DNA from: Myxococcota bacterium
GTDB lineage: Bacteria > Myxococcota_A > Polyangia > HGW-17 > JAJRWW01
Reading direction: 5' to 3'
Length of the DNA: 21,590 nucleotides
Assembly (NCBI GenBank): GCA_024276595.1
Contig: JAJRWW010000151.1
Span: forward strand, 1-21,590
Position 1 is the first letter of the stretch; every line of letters starts with the position of its first letter. Both the position numbers and the translations under genes were made by a program. Positions 14,452 to 21,590 of the stretch are shown here, in pieces. The notes beneath the pieces are model-generated. The model was not told the origin of the DNA and searched no databases. It saw only the letters and a program-made list of their open reading frames with translations.

Positions 14452-16191
14452 TCAGTTGGGCAGAGGCGGCTCGGTGGCCCACATGGCCGCGGCCGCCAGG
14501 CGCTGGCGCACCTGCTGCGGATCTCCTGCGACCTCCTCCAGCGGAATCGGCGTGGGGCGTGCCTGTGGCCGCCCGGCGGGGTACCTGCTCAGGATGGTCC
14601 TGGGCTGGATGGTGTCCCCGAAGAGGCGCACTCGGGCTCGGTACGCCAGGGCAATGGCGAGGGCGGCCGGGGCCTTGATGCGGTCCCCAAGGGACTGGGG
14701 TATTGACCGACGGATCCGCCGCAGCAGGTCCGTGGCCCGCTCCCGCTCCAGGGAGTTGACCGCCAGAAGGGCGATGGTGGGGAGCACTGGCGACCAGGCC
14801 CGCAGGCTCGCCTCCAGCATTCGCTTTCGAGCGGCCTGCCCGGGGGTCAGCTCCCAGCGCCTGGCCAACCTCTGGTAGCCCTTGTAGGTGGTGCGAATCA
14901 CCCGCAGCAAGGAGCTGGAGTTGGCCTCGTACTCCTGGCGAAAGGCGCTGTCGATCCATCGCTGGGCCGAGTCTCCGGGGAAGGCCGGATGACGGAAGGA
15001 GAGCATCTTCTGCCCGTGCCACTCCTCCAGGGGCAGGTCCGTTCGCAGGATGCCTCGCCGCTTGTGGTCGCGATACAGCCTGGTCACTGGCAGCGGAGTC
15101 AGCAGCATGAACTGGACCATGTCAGCCTCCAGGCCGATCATGAAGTCGATCTCCGCCTGGATGTTCTCCTGGGTGTGGTGCTCGGCGCACAGGATGGAGG
15201 AGGCCAGCACCATTATGCCGCGATCCTGGAGCTTCGAGATGAGCCCACGGGCGTCCAGGCCCACGTTCTTTTCGAAGTTGCCCAGGTCGGAAGAGGACTC
15301 CACACCGATCCAGAGAAAGGTCACGTTCAGGCGCTCCAGGTTGTGCAGGCCGAAGGCGCGAATGGCCTCCGTGGAGGAGAAGATGTTGAAGGCGAAGTGG
15401 CGATCATGCCGCTCCATCTCGTCGATGAGCTCCATGGCCCGCTGCTTGTCCTTGAGGAAGTTCTCATCCAGCACGAAGAACTCGTCGCTCCCCGTCTCAT
15501 TGGCGATGCGCTGAGCGGTATCGAAAAGCTCCCTCCCCGTGGAGAGATATGGGGTGTAGGCCTTGCCGAAAAAGTGAGACGTGGAGCAGAAGCTGCAGCC
15601 GTTCACACAGCCCACGCCGGGCACCAGCAGGTTCGCCGGGGTGCCCGGCACCGTGAGGCCAAAGATGGCCGACCGCTCGGAGCTGGGGAGCACAGGGTGC
15701 ACGATGGGAGCGTCGGGGTCCTGGCCCAGCAGGCGCCGCATTGGCTTGATGCCCTCTCCCCTGATCACGTGATCGCAGTCGATGAGCTCCTCGACGCCCT
15801 CCACTGCGGCCCCGTGTCCACCCAGGACTATGGTCGCACCGGGCGCAAGCAGCCGAGCCGTGCGGGCCATCTCCCTGGCCTTGACGAAGTTGGGAGCTAT
15901 GAAGGAGATCCCCACGACGTCGTAGCCTCGTGCCACCTCCTGGGCAAACCTCTCCCGGGAGGGGAAGTCCAGCACCGTGACGTCGGCATCCAGGTTTTGG
16001 GCCAGGAAGTAGAGCCCAAAGGATCTGTGGAAGAAACGAAACGATGCCACGCCCTGTCCACGGGTGACCTGGTTGTGAAACAGCTCCATGATGTTCTCTT
16101 TGCGGCCGAACTCATCGTCCACTCCGAAGGGTCCGAAGACGCCGCTGAGCAGGATCCTGGTCGGTCGTCCATTGCCGCTGACAAGAGCCAT
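14452..16191 (-). CDS. Radical SAM protein with B12-binding-like N-terminal domain
   Basis: Probable radical SAM enzyme of unknown substrate. The 579-residue product begins with a Rossmann-like B12-binding-type domain (about residues 10-165; VLDFPS, DVVGISF, IVLGGHGAAVEG, HVIRGEG). The cobalamin-ligating DxHxxG motif is not visible, as in some members of this superfamily. The radical SAM core follows, with GCVNGCSFC (C195, C199, C202) and the downstream strands FFVLDENF and VTFLWIGVES. The C-terminal 200 residues are basic and helical without a family I can name. ATG 16191 is fixed by AAGGAG (16197-16202) with a 5-base spacer. The frame stays open to ATG 16374, but that stretch does not look coding. 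The gene is divergent from the pseudokinase gene and upstream of the histidine kinase. Confidence 0.88.
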   Translation of the reverse strand: MALVSGNGRPTRILLSGVFGPFGVDDEFGRKENIMELFHNQVTRGQGVASFRFFHRSFGLYFLAQNLDADVTVLDFPSRERFAQEVARGYDVVGISFIAPNFVKAREMARTARLLAPGATIVLGGHGAAVEGVEELIDCDHVIRGEGIKPMRRLLGQDPDAPIVHPVLPSSERSAIFGLTVPGTPANLLVPGVGCVNGCSFCSTSHFFGKAYTPYLSTGRELFDTAQRIANETGSDEFFVLDENFLKDKQRAMELIDEMERHDRHFAFNIFSSTEAIRAFGLHNLERLNVTFLWIGVESSSDLGNFEKNVGLDARGLISKLQDRGIMVLASSILCAEHHTQENIQAEIDFMIGLEADMVQFMLLTPLPVTRLYRDHKRRGILRTDLPLEEWHGQKMLSFRHPAFPGDSAQRWIDSAFRQEYEANSSSLLRVIRTTYKGYQRLARRWELTPGQAARKRMLEASLRAWSPVLPTIALLAVNSLERERATDLLRRIRRSIPQSLGDRIKAPAALAIALAYRARVRLFGDTIQPRTILSRYPAGRPQARPTPIPLEEVAGDPQQVRQRLAAAAMWATEPPLPN

Positions 16192-16196
16192 TGCTT

Positions 16197-16202
16197 CTCC
16201 TT
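16197..16202 (-). promoter_or_regulatory. Ribosome binding site deciding the radical SAM start
   Basis: Read on the - strand this is AAGGAG, 5 bases before ATG 16191. It rules in favour of the short form over upstream ATGs at 16374 and 16371. Confidence 0.7.
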
Positions 16203-16346
16203 CTGCTCTGTTTGCCCGACCAGAATGGGGGACCGAGATCATGGTTTGGTCATGGGCCAAAAGAAACCAGCCTGGAAAGAGAGCAGAGATCCCGCAATAC
16301 TCAGCAATGCCTCGCCTCCCCGGGAGAGGTAGCTCCATTGGATGAA

Positions 16347-16374
16347 TTGACAAAAACATCCCGCAGGTCATCAT
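16347..16374 (+). promoter_or_regulatory. Probable promoter of the pseudokinase gene
   Basis: A perfect -35 box TTGACA (16347-16352), a 16-base spacer and CATCAT (16369-16374; four of six bases agree with TATAAT). Start codon 16399 lies 24 bases past the -10 box, and GGAG (16388-16391) serves as ribosome binding site. Confidence 0.45.
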
Positions 16375-16398
16375 TCATGGCTTGGGTGGAGACGTTCC

Positions 16399-17235
16399 AT
16401 GACCCCACATGAGCTCGACCTCTCAGGTTTCCTGCTGAACAACTACCTGCTCGAAGAGCGAGTCTCCGAGCCGGGAGCGCTGGAGGTCTATGTGGGGCGC
16501 CATCAGCACCTGAGCCGCCCGGTCACTGTCCAGGTTATCAGGGCGGGCACGATCCGCCAGGAGGTCTGGGAGGAGCAGGTGGCAGCGGAGGCGCGCTTCC
16601 TGGCCCAGGTGGTGCACCCCAACGTGGTGCACGTCTACGACGTGGGCATCGAGGACGATGGCACCATCTACGTGGTCACGGAGAATATCGACGGCCGCCC
16701 TCTGGACCAGATCCTCGCGGAGCGAACATACCTGGAGCACGCCTTTGCTCTGCGTCTGACCCGCGAGATCGCCCGCGGAATTGCGGCCTTTCACCGGCTG
16801 GGGTTGGTGACATCGGAGCTGGACCCTGCCAGCGTCATGGTGGTAAACGGCCCCCTCGTGGACCGGGACGACCCCGGAGCTCCTTGGGTCAAGCTCGTTG
16901 ACCTCGGGGTGGGCTGCCACGCGGGGGCCAAGCGCAAGGGAGCCCTCCCCTCCGGGGAGGCACGTCGCTACCTCGCGCCGGAGGCGGTGCGACACGAGCC
17001 GCTGACAGAGCGCGCAGACATCTACTCGTTGGGGATCCTCTTGCGAGACCTTCTGCTGGGCGGGATGCAGGGCTCGAACCTGGTGCGCGGGAGCGCTGTG
17101 GAGCGCCTCATTAGCGCCTGCACCGACCCCAAGCCCGAAAATCGCCTCGCGTCGGTCCCCGACTTCCTGGACCGCCTGGACACCGCAGAGGCCAACTGGT
17201 CCTTCGGGGCTGCCATCAGATCCACCCTGGCCTGA
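16399..17235 (+). CDS. Protein kinase homologue, predicted pseudokinase
   Basis: Eukaryotic-type Ser/Thr kinase fold that probably lacks phosphotransfer. The 278-residue product keeps the fold landmarks: helix-C glutamate region (AAEARFLAQVVHPNVVHVYDVG), hinge VVTENIDGRPL, activation-segment end YLAPEA, and ADIYSLGILLRDLL. The catalytic signatures are altered. There is no glycine-rich loop. The VAIK lysine position is Q45 (VTVQVI). HRDLKPEN is replaced by TSELDPAS (138-145), changing the aspartate to E140, the lysine to D142 and the asparagine to S145. DFG is DLG (D168). The length covers only the kinase domain; there is no membrane segment or sensor domain. GGAG at 16388-16391 supports the start. 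A scaffold or allosteric role is inferred. It faces the large hydrolase-domain gene tail to tail and is divergent from the radical SAM gene. Confidence 0.9.
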   Translation: MTPHELDLSGFLLNNYLLEERVSEPGALEVYVGRHQHLSRPVTVQVIRAGTIRQEVWEEQVAAEARFLAQVVHPNVVHVYDVGIEDDGTIYVVTENIDGRPLDQILAERTYLEHAFALRLTREIARGIAAFHRLGLVTSELDPASVMVVNGPLVDRDDPGAPWVKLVDLGVGCHAGAKRKGALPSGEARRYLAPEAVRHEPLTERADIYSLGILLRDLLLGGMQGSNLVRGSAVERLISACTDPKPENRLASVPDFLDRLDTAEANWSFGAAIRSTLA

Positions 17236-17243
17236 GCCTCCCA

Positions 17244-17265
17244 GAGTGATCTGAGCGGATCATTC
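17244..17265. terminator. Possible hairpin between convergent genes
   Basis: GAGTGATC (17244-17251) and GATCATTC (17258-17265) can pair over eight positions with one G-T wobble around a 6-base loop, in the 65-base gap between the pseudokinase and the large - strand gene. It lacks a T tract on either side, so terminator function is uncertain. Confidence 0.3.
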
Positions 17266-17300
17266 GTGGGCTCACTCCAGCCGGAGCGCTGGGCGTCGCT

Positions 17301-20300
17301 CTAGGCGTCCTTTCGTCCGATGACGCCAAAGCGCGCGTTCACCTCCACCCAGGGAAACACGTGCCTGTCTTTGGGAAACTCGTAGATCGCCTGGGCTCGG
17401 TCCCGTTCGGTGGTCACAAAGTCGGTGGCATACAGCAGGGGGGACCAGTGGTGGGTTCGCTGCACCAGGCAGCCCATGTCGCACCGCTCGAGCACTCGAC
17501 CGTGGGGGCTCACCACCCAGACGGGGTGCCCCTGCGCCTCCTCCACTGTCACCTGCGTGTCGTGGTCCGTGCGCTCAATCTGCCTGGAGAGCACATTGCT
17601 GAGCATCTCCAGCGCCTCGGGCAAGGTCTCGGGCTCTACGATGCCACGAAGGATGGAGGTGGGGGCGTCCTCCTTGAACTGTCCGTCTCGCACCAGCGCC
17701 CGGATCCCGGCGTGGGAGAGGGAGTCCACTCCCCCCAGGGAGTGCACGAAGGGACGGGAGTCCAACAGCAGGCCGATGTTGCTCAGAGCGGCCTTGATGG
17801 CCCTTGCCGAGAACACCGCCTGGTAGTGCTTGAGGAAGCGGTCTCCATCGATCATGGCCCGAAGAAACTTCAGGTCCCCGCAGGTGCCGTGAGCCGAGCC
17901 GTTCGCCGCGCTGAAGAGCAGGTTGCGACAGCACAGGTCCTTTGCCAGACCTTGCTGCTCGGGTGTGCCCCCCAAGAGCAGCGCCTCTGCCCTGAGGCCG
18001 TTGGCGCAGCCCTGGCTGTAGCCGATGTAACCCCACGGGCCCGCGGCCTCCCGCACTGCGTCCAGGATGCGGGCAGCGTTGAAATCCAAAGAGCGCGCGG
18101 TCTGCGTGTCGGCGCGGATGACGCGAACACCGCGTTTTTCCTCCATTCGCCGGTAGGCATCCACGAGCTCCGTACCCCTGGCCCCCTCTGTGATCACCCC
18201 CATGGCGCTCACGATGGTAAAGTCGTACCTGCCCGGTGGCGGGTCCAGCAGGCAGCGAACCAGCGGGTCGGCCTTGAGACGCTCTCGGTCATCCTCAAAA
18301 AAGTACAGCGCGTCGATGACCGCTGTGACGAGCCCCTGCTCGGTGGCAGGGGGCTCTCCCTGGTGCCGCACCTCGAGCCAGTGGCGCACCTGGTCTATAT
18401 CCTCCTGGTAGTTCCTCACCACAGAGAGAACCACCAGCGCTTCGTGGGTGCGGGCCCAAAAGGCCTCGAACCAGTCCAGCGTGAACGCCTGTGGCTCCAC
18501 TGAGCGCAGCCTCCTGCACGCCTCAAAGGCCGCCTCGTAGGCCTTGGCAGCGCGCCTGCGCCGGGCGGGCTCATTGCCCTTGAAGGTGCACTCCCCTCCC
18601 AGCCGGTCGGCCTCCGCGATGGCCTGGACGGCCGCCGCCGCGAGCTTACGGTGGTCGATTACCTCGCTCACCTGGGGCGGGGCGGGGCGCCGGACCACCT
18701 GGAGATGCTCCACCAGGGCAAGGTAGGGCTCCCCTTCGGCGAGGACGAGCTCCGCAGTCCGGGAGAGGGCCTCCACGTGGCTCTCGCGCGCCCAGCGCCC
18801 TCCAGCCATGTAGTCTGCCAGCCTGGGCACCGGCACCCCCAGCCGATCCGCCAGGAGCGCCTCCATGTCCAGGGGCTCGATCATGGAGCTCTGGTCGAGC
18901 TGAAGCAGTGCGTAGAGCACCCCCGTCAAGGCCCGCGGGCTCCTGCCGGCCATCTCCACCAGCACCTCCCGAAGGAACTCCGGCGGCTGACGCAAGGTGT
19001 ACTCGATGAGCAGGCGCTGGTTCACCTGCACCTGCCCACCCTGCCAAATGGACGCCAGGCCCGACTGCAACAGCACCCCCACCTCGTGGGGGCCGAGCAA
19101 CCCGTGACCAATGTCGTATCCACCAGGAGGCGGCTCTCCGCCATGGCCCTCTCGCTCCCTGACCGCCTCTCCAATGAAAAAGCTGATGGCATAGGCTTGT
19201 GGCAAGAAGGCCATCCCGCCATAGCTCTCTGCGATCTGGCGCACCCTGTCCTTTATGGCTCGCACCGTGAGCAGCTTGCAAAGGTGCGGCTCCTCCCAGT
19301 CCTGGCGCCTGGCCTCCAGCAGGGTGTCAAGCTGTGCCAAGGTCAGATAGGGGGCCACCCTCGCCACACGGGCCGAGAACCCCGCAGGGAGCGGCTCCTT
19401 GGAGAGCGCAACCGAGTACAGCTCGCTCGCCGAAGGGAGGTGAGCCAGCGCACGCCTGTGCTCCTCCTGCTCCACCAGGGGAGTCACGTCCTCCACCTCC
19501 ATGGGTGGGAGCGGCTCGGTGGGAGCCAGGAGCCTGGCCAGGAGCCGCAGGCCGCGGTCCAGCTCGAACTCGTACTCGTGGTCTCCCAAAGACTCGGCCA
19601 GGAGGCGCTTGGTGGCTGCCACGTCCAGCCCCTCGCCGTCGGTCACCTGCTTCACCAGGGGGTAGATGCGCTCCTCCAGGGCATGGGTGTCCACGAGCAA
19701 CCGAGACAGGACCCTGGCAATGCTGCGCGCAGGAATGAGATCCCCTGGCTGCTCGATGGACTCCTCGTCCAGGATTTGGCGCGCCCGCTTGGCGAATGCG
19801 CGAACGTGGTCGAGCAGGTTGGCTCCCTCCGCGGTGAACAGGCGCAGGGCTCCGAGCACCTTGTCCATGGCCTCGTCGTCGTCCAGGATCTCCAACCAGC
19901 GTTCCAGCTCCGCGCCGGGGTTGACCAGGGCGTTCCAGAACCGCGCGTCGTACAGGCCCCCCTCCATGTCCCCGGAGATGCTCACCCCACCCAGGGGGCT
20001 CAGGGCGACGACGAAGCGGCTCCTTCGCAGCTCCGGAACGAATATCTCTACGGACCGACCATGCGCGGAGAGAACCGGGGAGCGGGACTGGAGGTCCCAG
20101 TCCACCTCTATGATCCCCTCGCCCAGTCCGGACGTGGACACGATCCCCGTGGGGAGGCGCAGCTCCACCAAGCTCCCAGGGGGCACGGAGAGGCTCCTGG
20201 GGCCCAGCTCCAGGCCTGCTTCGTCCACGTGCAGCTTTGCCGAGGATCCGCCGGCGTCGAGCCGCAGCAACGGTCCGCACAGGGGGCCAGTGCGGAGCCG

Positions 20301-21590
20301 CCCATCCAGGACGAGGTGCGCCACCGCCCGCCCCTCGAGCACCCCCTCGTCAATGTCCAGCTCCGGGAAGGGCTGCACCCGGGTCTCTGAGACGAGGGTG
20401 AGCCCGGCGTCCACCTCCAGGCGCAGATCCGCTCCGCCCTCCTGGGTGCGCGTGACTCGACCCGAGATCCTCCCGTCAGCCAGCCTGGGGGCCACGCTCA
20501 TGACCCCGTCCTCCAGGTGGCTGCCAGGGGAGATGTCTACCTTGGAAGCAAAGGTCATGCTCGCGCCGTCGAGCAGGGACTCACCCTCGGCCTTGCCGGT
20601 GGACACGGCCAGCTCCCCCTCCAGTGAGAGGGCGCGCAGCTCGAGGCTCAGCCCGGTGGTCTCGGCCATCTGTGGCTGTGAGGCGTCCACGGAGAGATCC
20701 AGCGCACCCAGCACCGAGCCCGGCTCCAACCTGGCGCTCAGCTCCAGGGCCAGAGCATCCCCGGGCCAGGCCCCATCGAGGACGGCCTCCACGCAGCGCC
20801 TCGCCGTGTCCACGGCGCCAGCGCGCGGGCGAACCTTCAGGGCGAGCTCACCACGAAGGCTGTGCTCCTCGTCTCCCAGCTCCAGGTCCTTGAGCCAAAC
20901 CCGAAGGGCGTCCGCGCCCGAGGAGGCGGAGATGACGCCGCGGACGCGGGCGCCGGTGGGGAAGCTGACCGCCAGCGCGGCCTCTCCCATGTCTGGAGTG
21001 GGGAGGCGAGCTCCCAAGGTCGGCAGGCGACCGGAGAGCTCGAAGTGACCGTCCACCGTCCGAAGGAGACGAGCCATCTCCATCGCCATGGCCTTGCGGT
21101 CGAGCTGGTCGCTCCGAAGGTCTGCCGTTGCCAGGGGGGCGCGCGAAAGCAGATGCTCCAGCAGAGCGTGAGGCGCAGGCAGCACAGTCCTGGGCAGCGA
21201 GACATCCGAGAAACGGGTCATCATCGTCCCCGGGTATCCCATCTCGCCCGAGAAGCGAAGCTGCAGCTCCCATTGGCCCCTGCGCTGGACGGGGCGAGCA
21301 GAGATGTGGCTGAGGCGAATGACCGGCAGTCGTTGGGTGGACTGCTTGAGCTCCTCACCCAGCAGGCCGGTGCCCCCCTCCAGCTCCTGAAAAAGCAGGC
21401 CCGCACCCTTTTCAAAGGACGCCTTGATCTCCTCCACTCGTCGCCCAAGGCGCGGCTCGGCAACCGATAGCAGCGCCAGGCCGCTGTCCAGGCGCCCGAG
21501 CCAGCTCGTGCCCAGACGCTGCAGCCTGGAGGCCGCCTCGCTTCGAGCGAGGCGCCCCATCTGCTTTCGCAGGGCCGCTACCTGGTGGTC
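17301..21590 (-). CDS. Very large protein with beta-rich region and C-terminal alpha/beta-hydrolase-like domain (5' end beyond window)
   Basis: I do not recognise the full-length protein. The frame is open through the right edge: ten coding-looking codons precede ATG 21560 (which alone gives 1419 residues), so the true start may lie outside. Numbered from that ATG, residues 1-75 are charged and helical, coiled-coil-like. About 75-560 is rich in alternating beta-strand patterns (LELSARLEPGSVLGALDLS and similar), and about 560-1100 is mostly helical. About 1110-1419 looks like an alpha/beta hydrolase, with the nucleophile elbow GYSQG (S1182) and a candidate catalytic histidine in THHWSPL (H1370/H1371). 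The acid is not assigned. No membrane helix or signal peptide is visible. The closing motif FPWVEVNARFG is well formed, so the C-terminus is intact. Substrate and location are unknown. Confidence 0.85.
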   Translation of the reverse strand, partial: DHQVAALRKQMGRLARSEAASRLQRLGTSWLGRLDSGLALLSVAEPRLGRRVEEIKASFEKGAGLLFQELEGGTGLLGEELKQSTQRLPVIRLSHISARPVQRRGQWELQLRFSGEMGYPGTMMTRFSDVSLPRTVLPAPHALLEHLLSRAPLATADLRSDQLDRKAMAMEMARLLRTVDGHFELSGRLPTLGARLPTPDMGEAALAVSFPTGARVRGVISASSGADALRVWLKDLELGDEEHSLRGELALKVRPRAGAVDTARRCVEAVLDGAWPGDALALELSARLEPGSVLGALDLSVDASQPQMAETTGLSLELRALSLEGELAVSTGKAEGESLLDGASMTFASKVDISPGSHLEDGVMSVAPRLADGRISGRVTRTQEGGADLRLEVDAGLTLVSETRVQPFPELDIDEGVLEGRAVAHLVLDGRLRTGPLCGPLLRLDAGGSSAKLHVDEAGLELGPRSLSVPPGSLVELRLPTGIVSTSGLGEGIIEVDWDLQSRSPVLSAHGRSVEIFVPELRRSRFVVALSPLGGVSISGDMEGGLYDARFWNALVNPGAELERWLEILDDDEAMDKVLGALRLFTAEGANLLDHVRAFAKRARQILDEESIEQPGDLIPARSIARVLSRLLVDTHALEERIYPLVKQVTDGEGLDVAATKRLLAESLGDHEYEFELDRGLRLLARLLAPTEPLPPMEVEDVTPLVEQEEHRRALAHLPSASELYSVALSKEPLPAGFSARVARVAPYLTLAQLDTLLEARRQDWEEPHLCKLLTVRAIKDRVRQIAESYGGMAFLPQAYAISFFIGEAVREREGHGGEPPPGGYDIGHGLLGPHEVGVLLQSGLASIWQGGQVQVNQRLLIEYTLRQPPEFLREVLVEMAGRSPRALTGVLYALLQLDQSSMIEPLDMEALLADRLGVPVPRLADYMAGGRWARESHVEALSRTAELVLAEGEPYLALVEHLQVVRRPAPPQVSEVIDHRKLAAAAVQAIAEADRLGGECTFKGNEPARRRRAAKAYEAAFEACRRLRSVEPQAFTLDWFEAFWARTHEALVVLSVVRNYQEDIDQVRHWLEVRHQGEPPATEQGLVTAVIDALYFFEDDRERLKADPLVRCLLDPPPGRYDFTIVSAMGVITEGARGTELVDAYRRMEEKRGVRVIRADTQTARSLDFNAARILDAVREAAGPWGYIGYSQGCANGLRAEALLLGGTPEQQGLAKDLCCRNLLFSAANGSAHGTCGDLKFLRAMIDGDRFLKHYQAVFSARAIKAALSNIGLLLDSRPFVHSLGGVDSLSHAGIRALVRDGQFKEDAPTSILRGIVEPETLPEALEMLSNVLSRQIERTDHDTQVTVEEAQGHPVWVVSPHGRVLERCDMGCLVQRTHHWSPLLYATDFVTTERDRAQAIYEFPKDRHVFPWVEVNARFGVIGRKDA

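Noticed and set aside
16192..16374. Longer N-terminus for the B12-type radical SAM protein
   Set aside because: The extra 61 residues lack family resemblance and cover the divergent promoter region; AAGGAG precedes ATG 16191.
1..21590. CRISPR array, tRNA/rRNA genes, insertion sequences or prophage
   Set aside because: Reading through the window I found no regularly spaced repeats, cloverleaf-like segments, transposase or phage motifs.

Overview
This GC-rich window reads as chromosome of a deltaproteobacterial or myxobacterial-type organism (Myxococcota-like). The clues are a split imuA-imuB / dnaE2 mutagenesis cassette with operators close to the published Myxococcus-type LexA box, a serine-palmitoyltransferase-like enzyme, a eukaryotic-type (pseudo)kinase and two radical SAM proteins. 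The taxonomic call is inference: no rRNA or other phylogenetic marker is present. I see no tRNA, rRNA, CRISPR array, insertion sequence or phage gene. The window holds twelve protein genes, and no gene-free stretch exceeds about 240 bases.

Left part (1-10180, all + strand): thymidine kinase, then an SOS mutagenesis block. imuA and imuB overlap and are followed by two genes not usually part of this cassette: a MepA-like M74 murein endopeptidase fused to HEAT-like repeats with an arginine-rich tail, and a radical SAM protein with extra C-terminal cysteines. Then comes dnaE2. imuA (796-812) and dnaE2 (6963-6979) each carry the same operator, CTGTAC-N4-GTYCAG, placed 33 and 35 bases before the chosen start codon. 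The three polymerase-associated genes therefore probably form one DNA-damage regulon, and the two intervening genes lie between its two operators.

Middle part (10254-13460): an alpha-oxoamine synthase resembling serine palmitoyltransferase (- strand), convergent with dnaE2, is divergently paired with a FabG-like short-chain dehydrogenase (+ strand). A sphingolipid or long-chain-base role is plausible but unproven. Next, on the - strand, come an OmpR-type response regulator and its histidine kinase. The kinase has two membrane helices and almost no extracytoplasmic domain, and its stop codon overlaps the regulator's start.

Right part (14452-21590): a radical SAM protein with a B12-binding-like N-terminal domain lies 44 bases upstream of the kinase and may head the same transcript. 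It is divergent from a small protein-kinase homologue in which the VAIK lysine, the HRD aspartate and the DFG signature are altered, making it a likely pseudokinase. Convergent with that is a very large gene, open through the right window edge. Its product has an N-terminal coiled segment, a long beta-rich region, a long helical region and a C-terminal alpha/beta-hydrolase-like domain with a GYSQG nucleophile elbow. I do not recognise the full-length protein.
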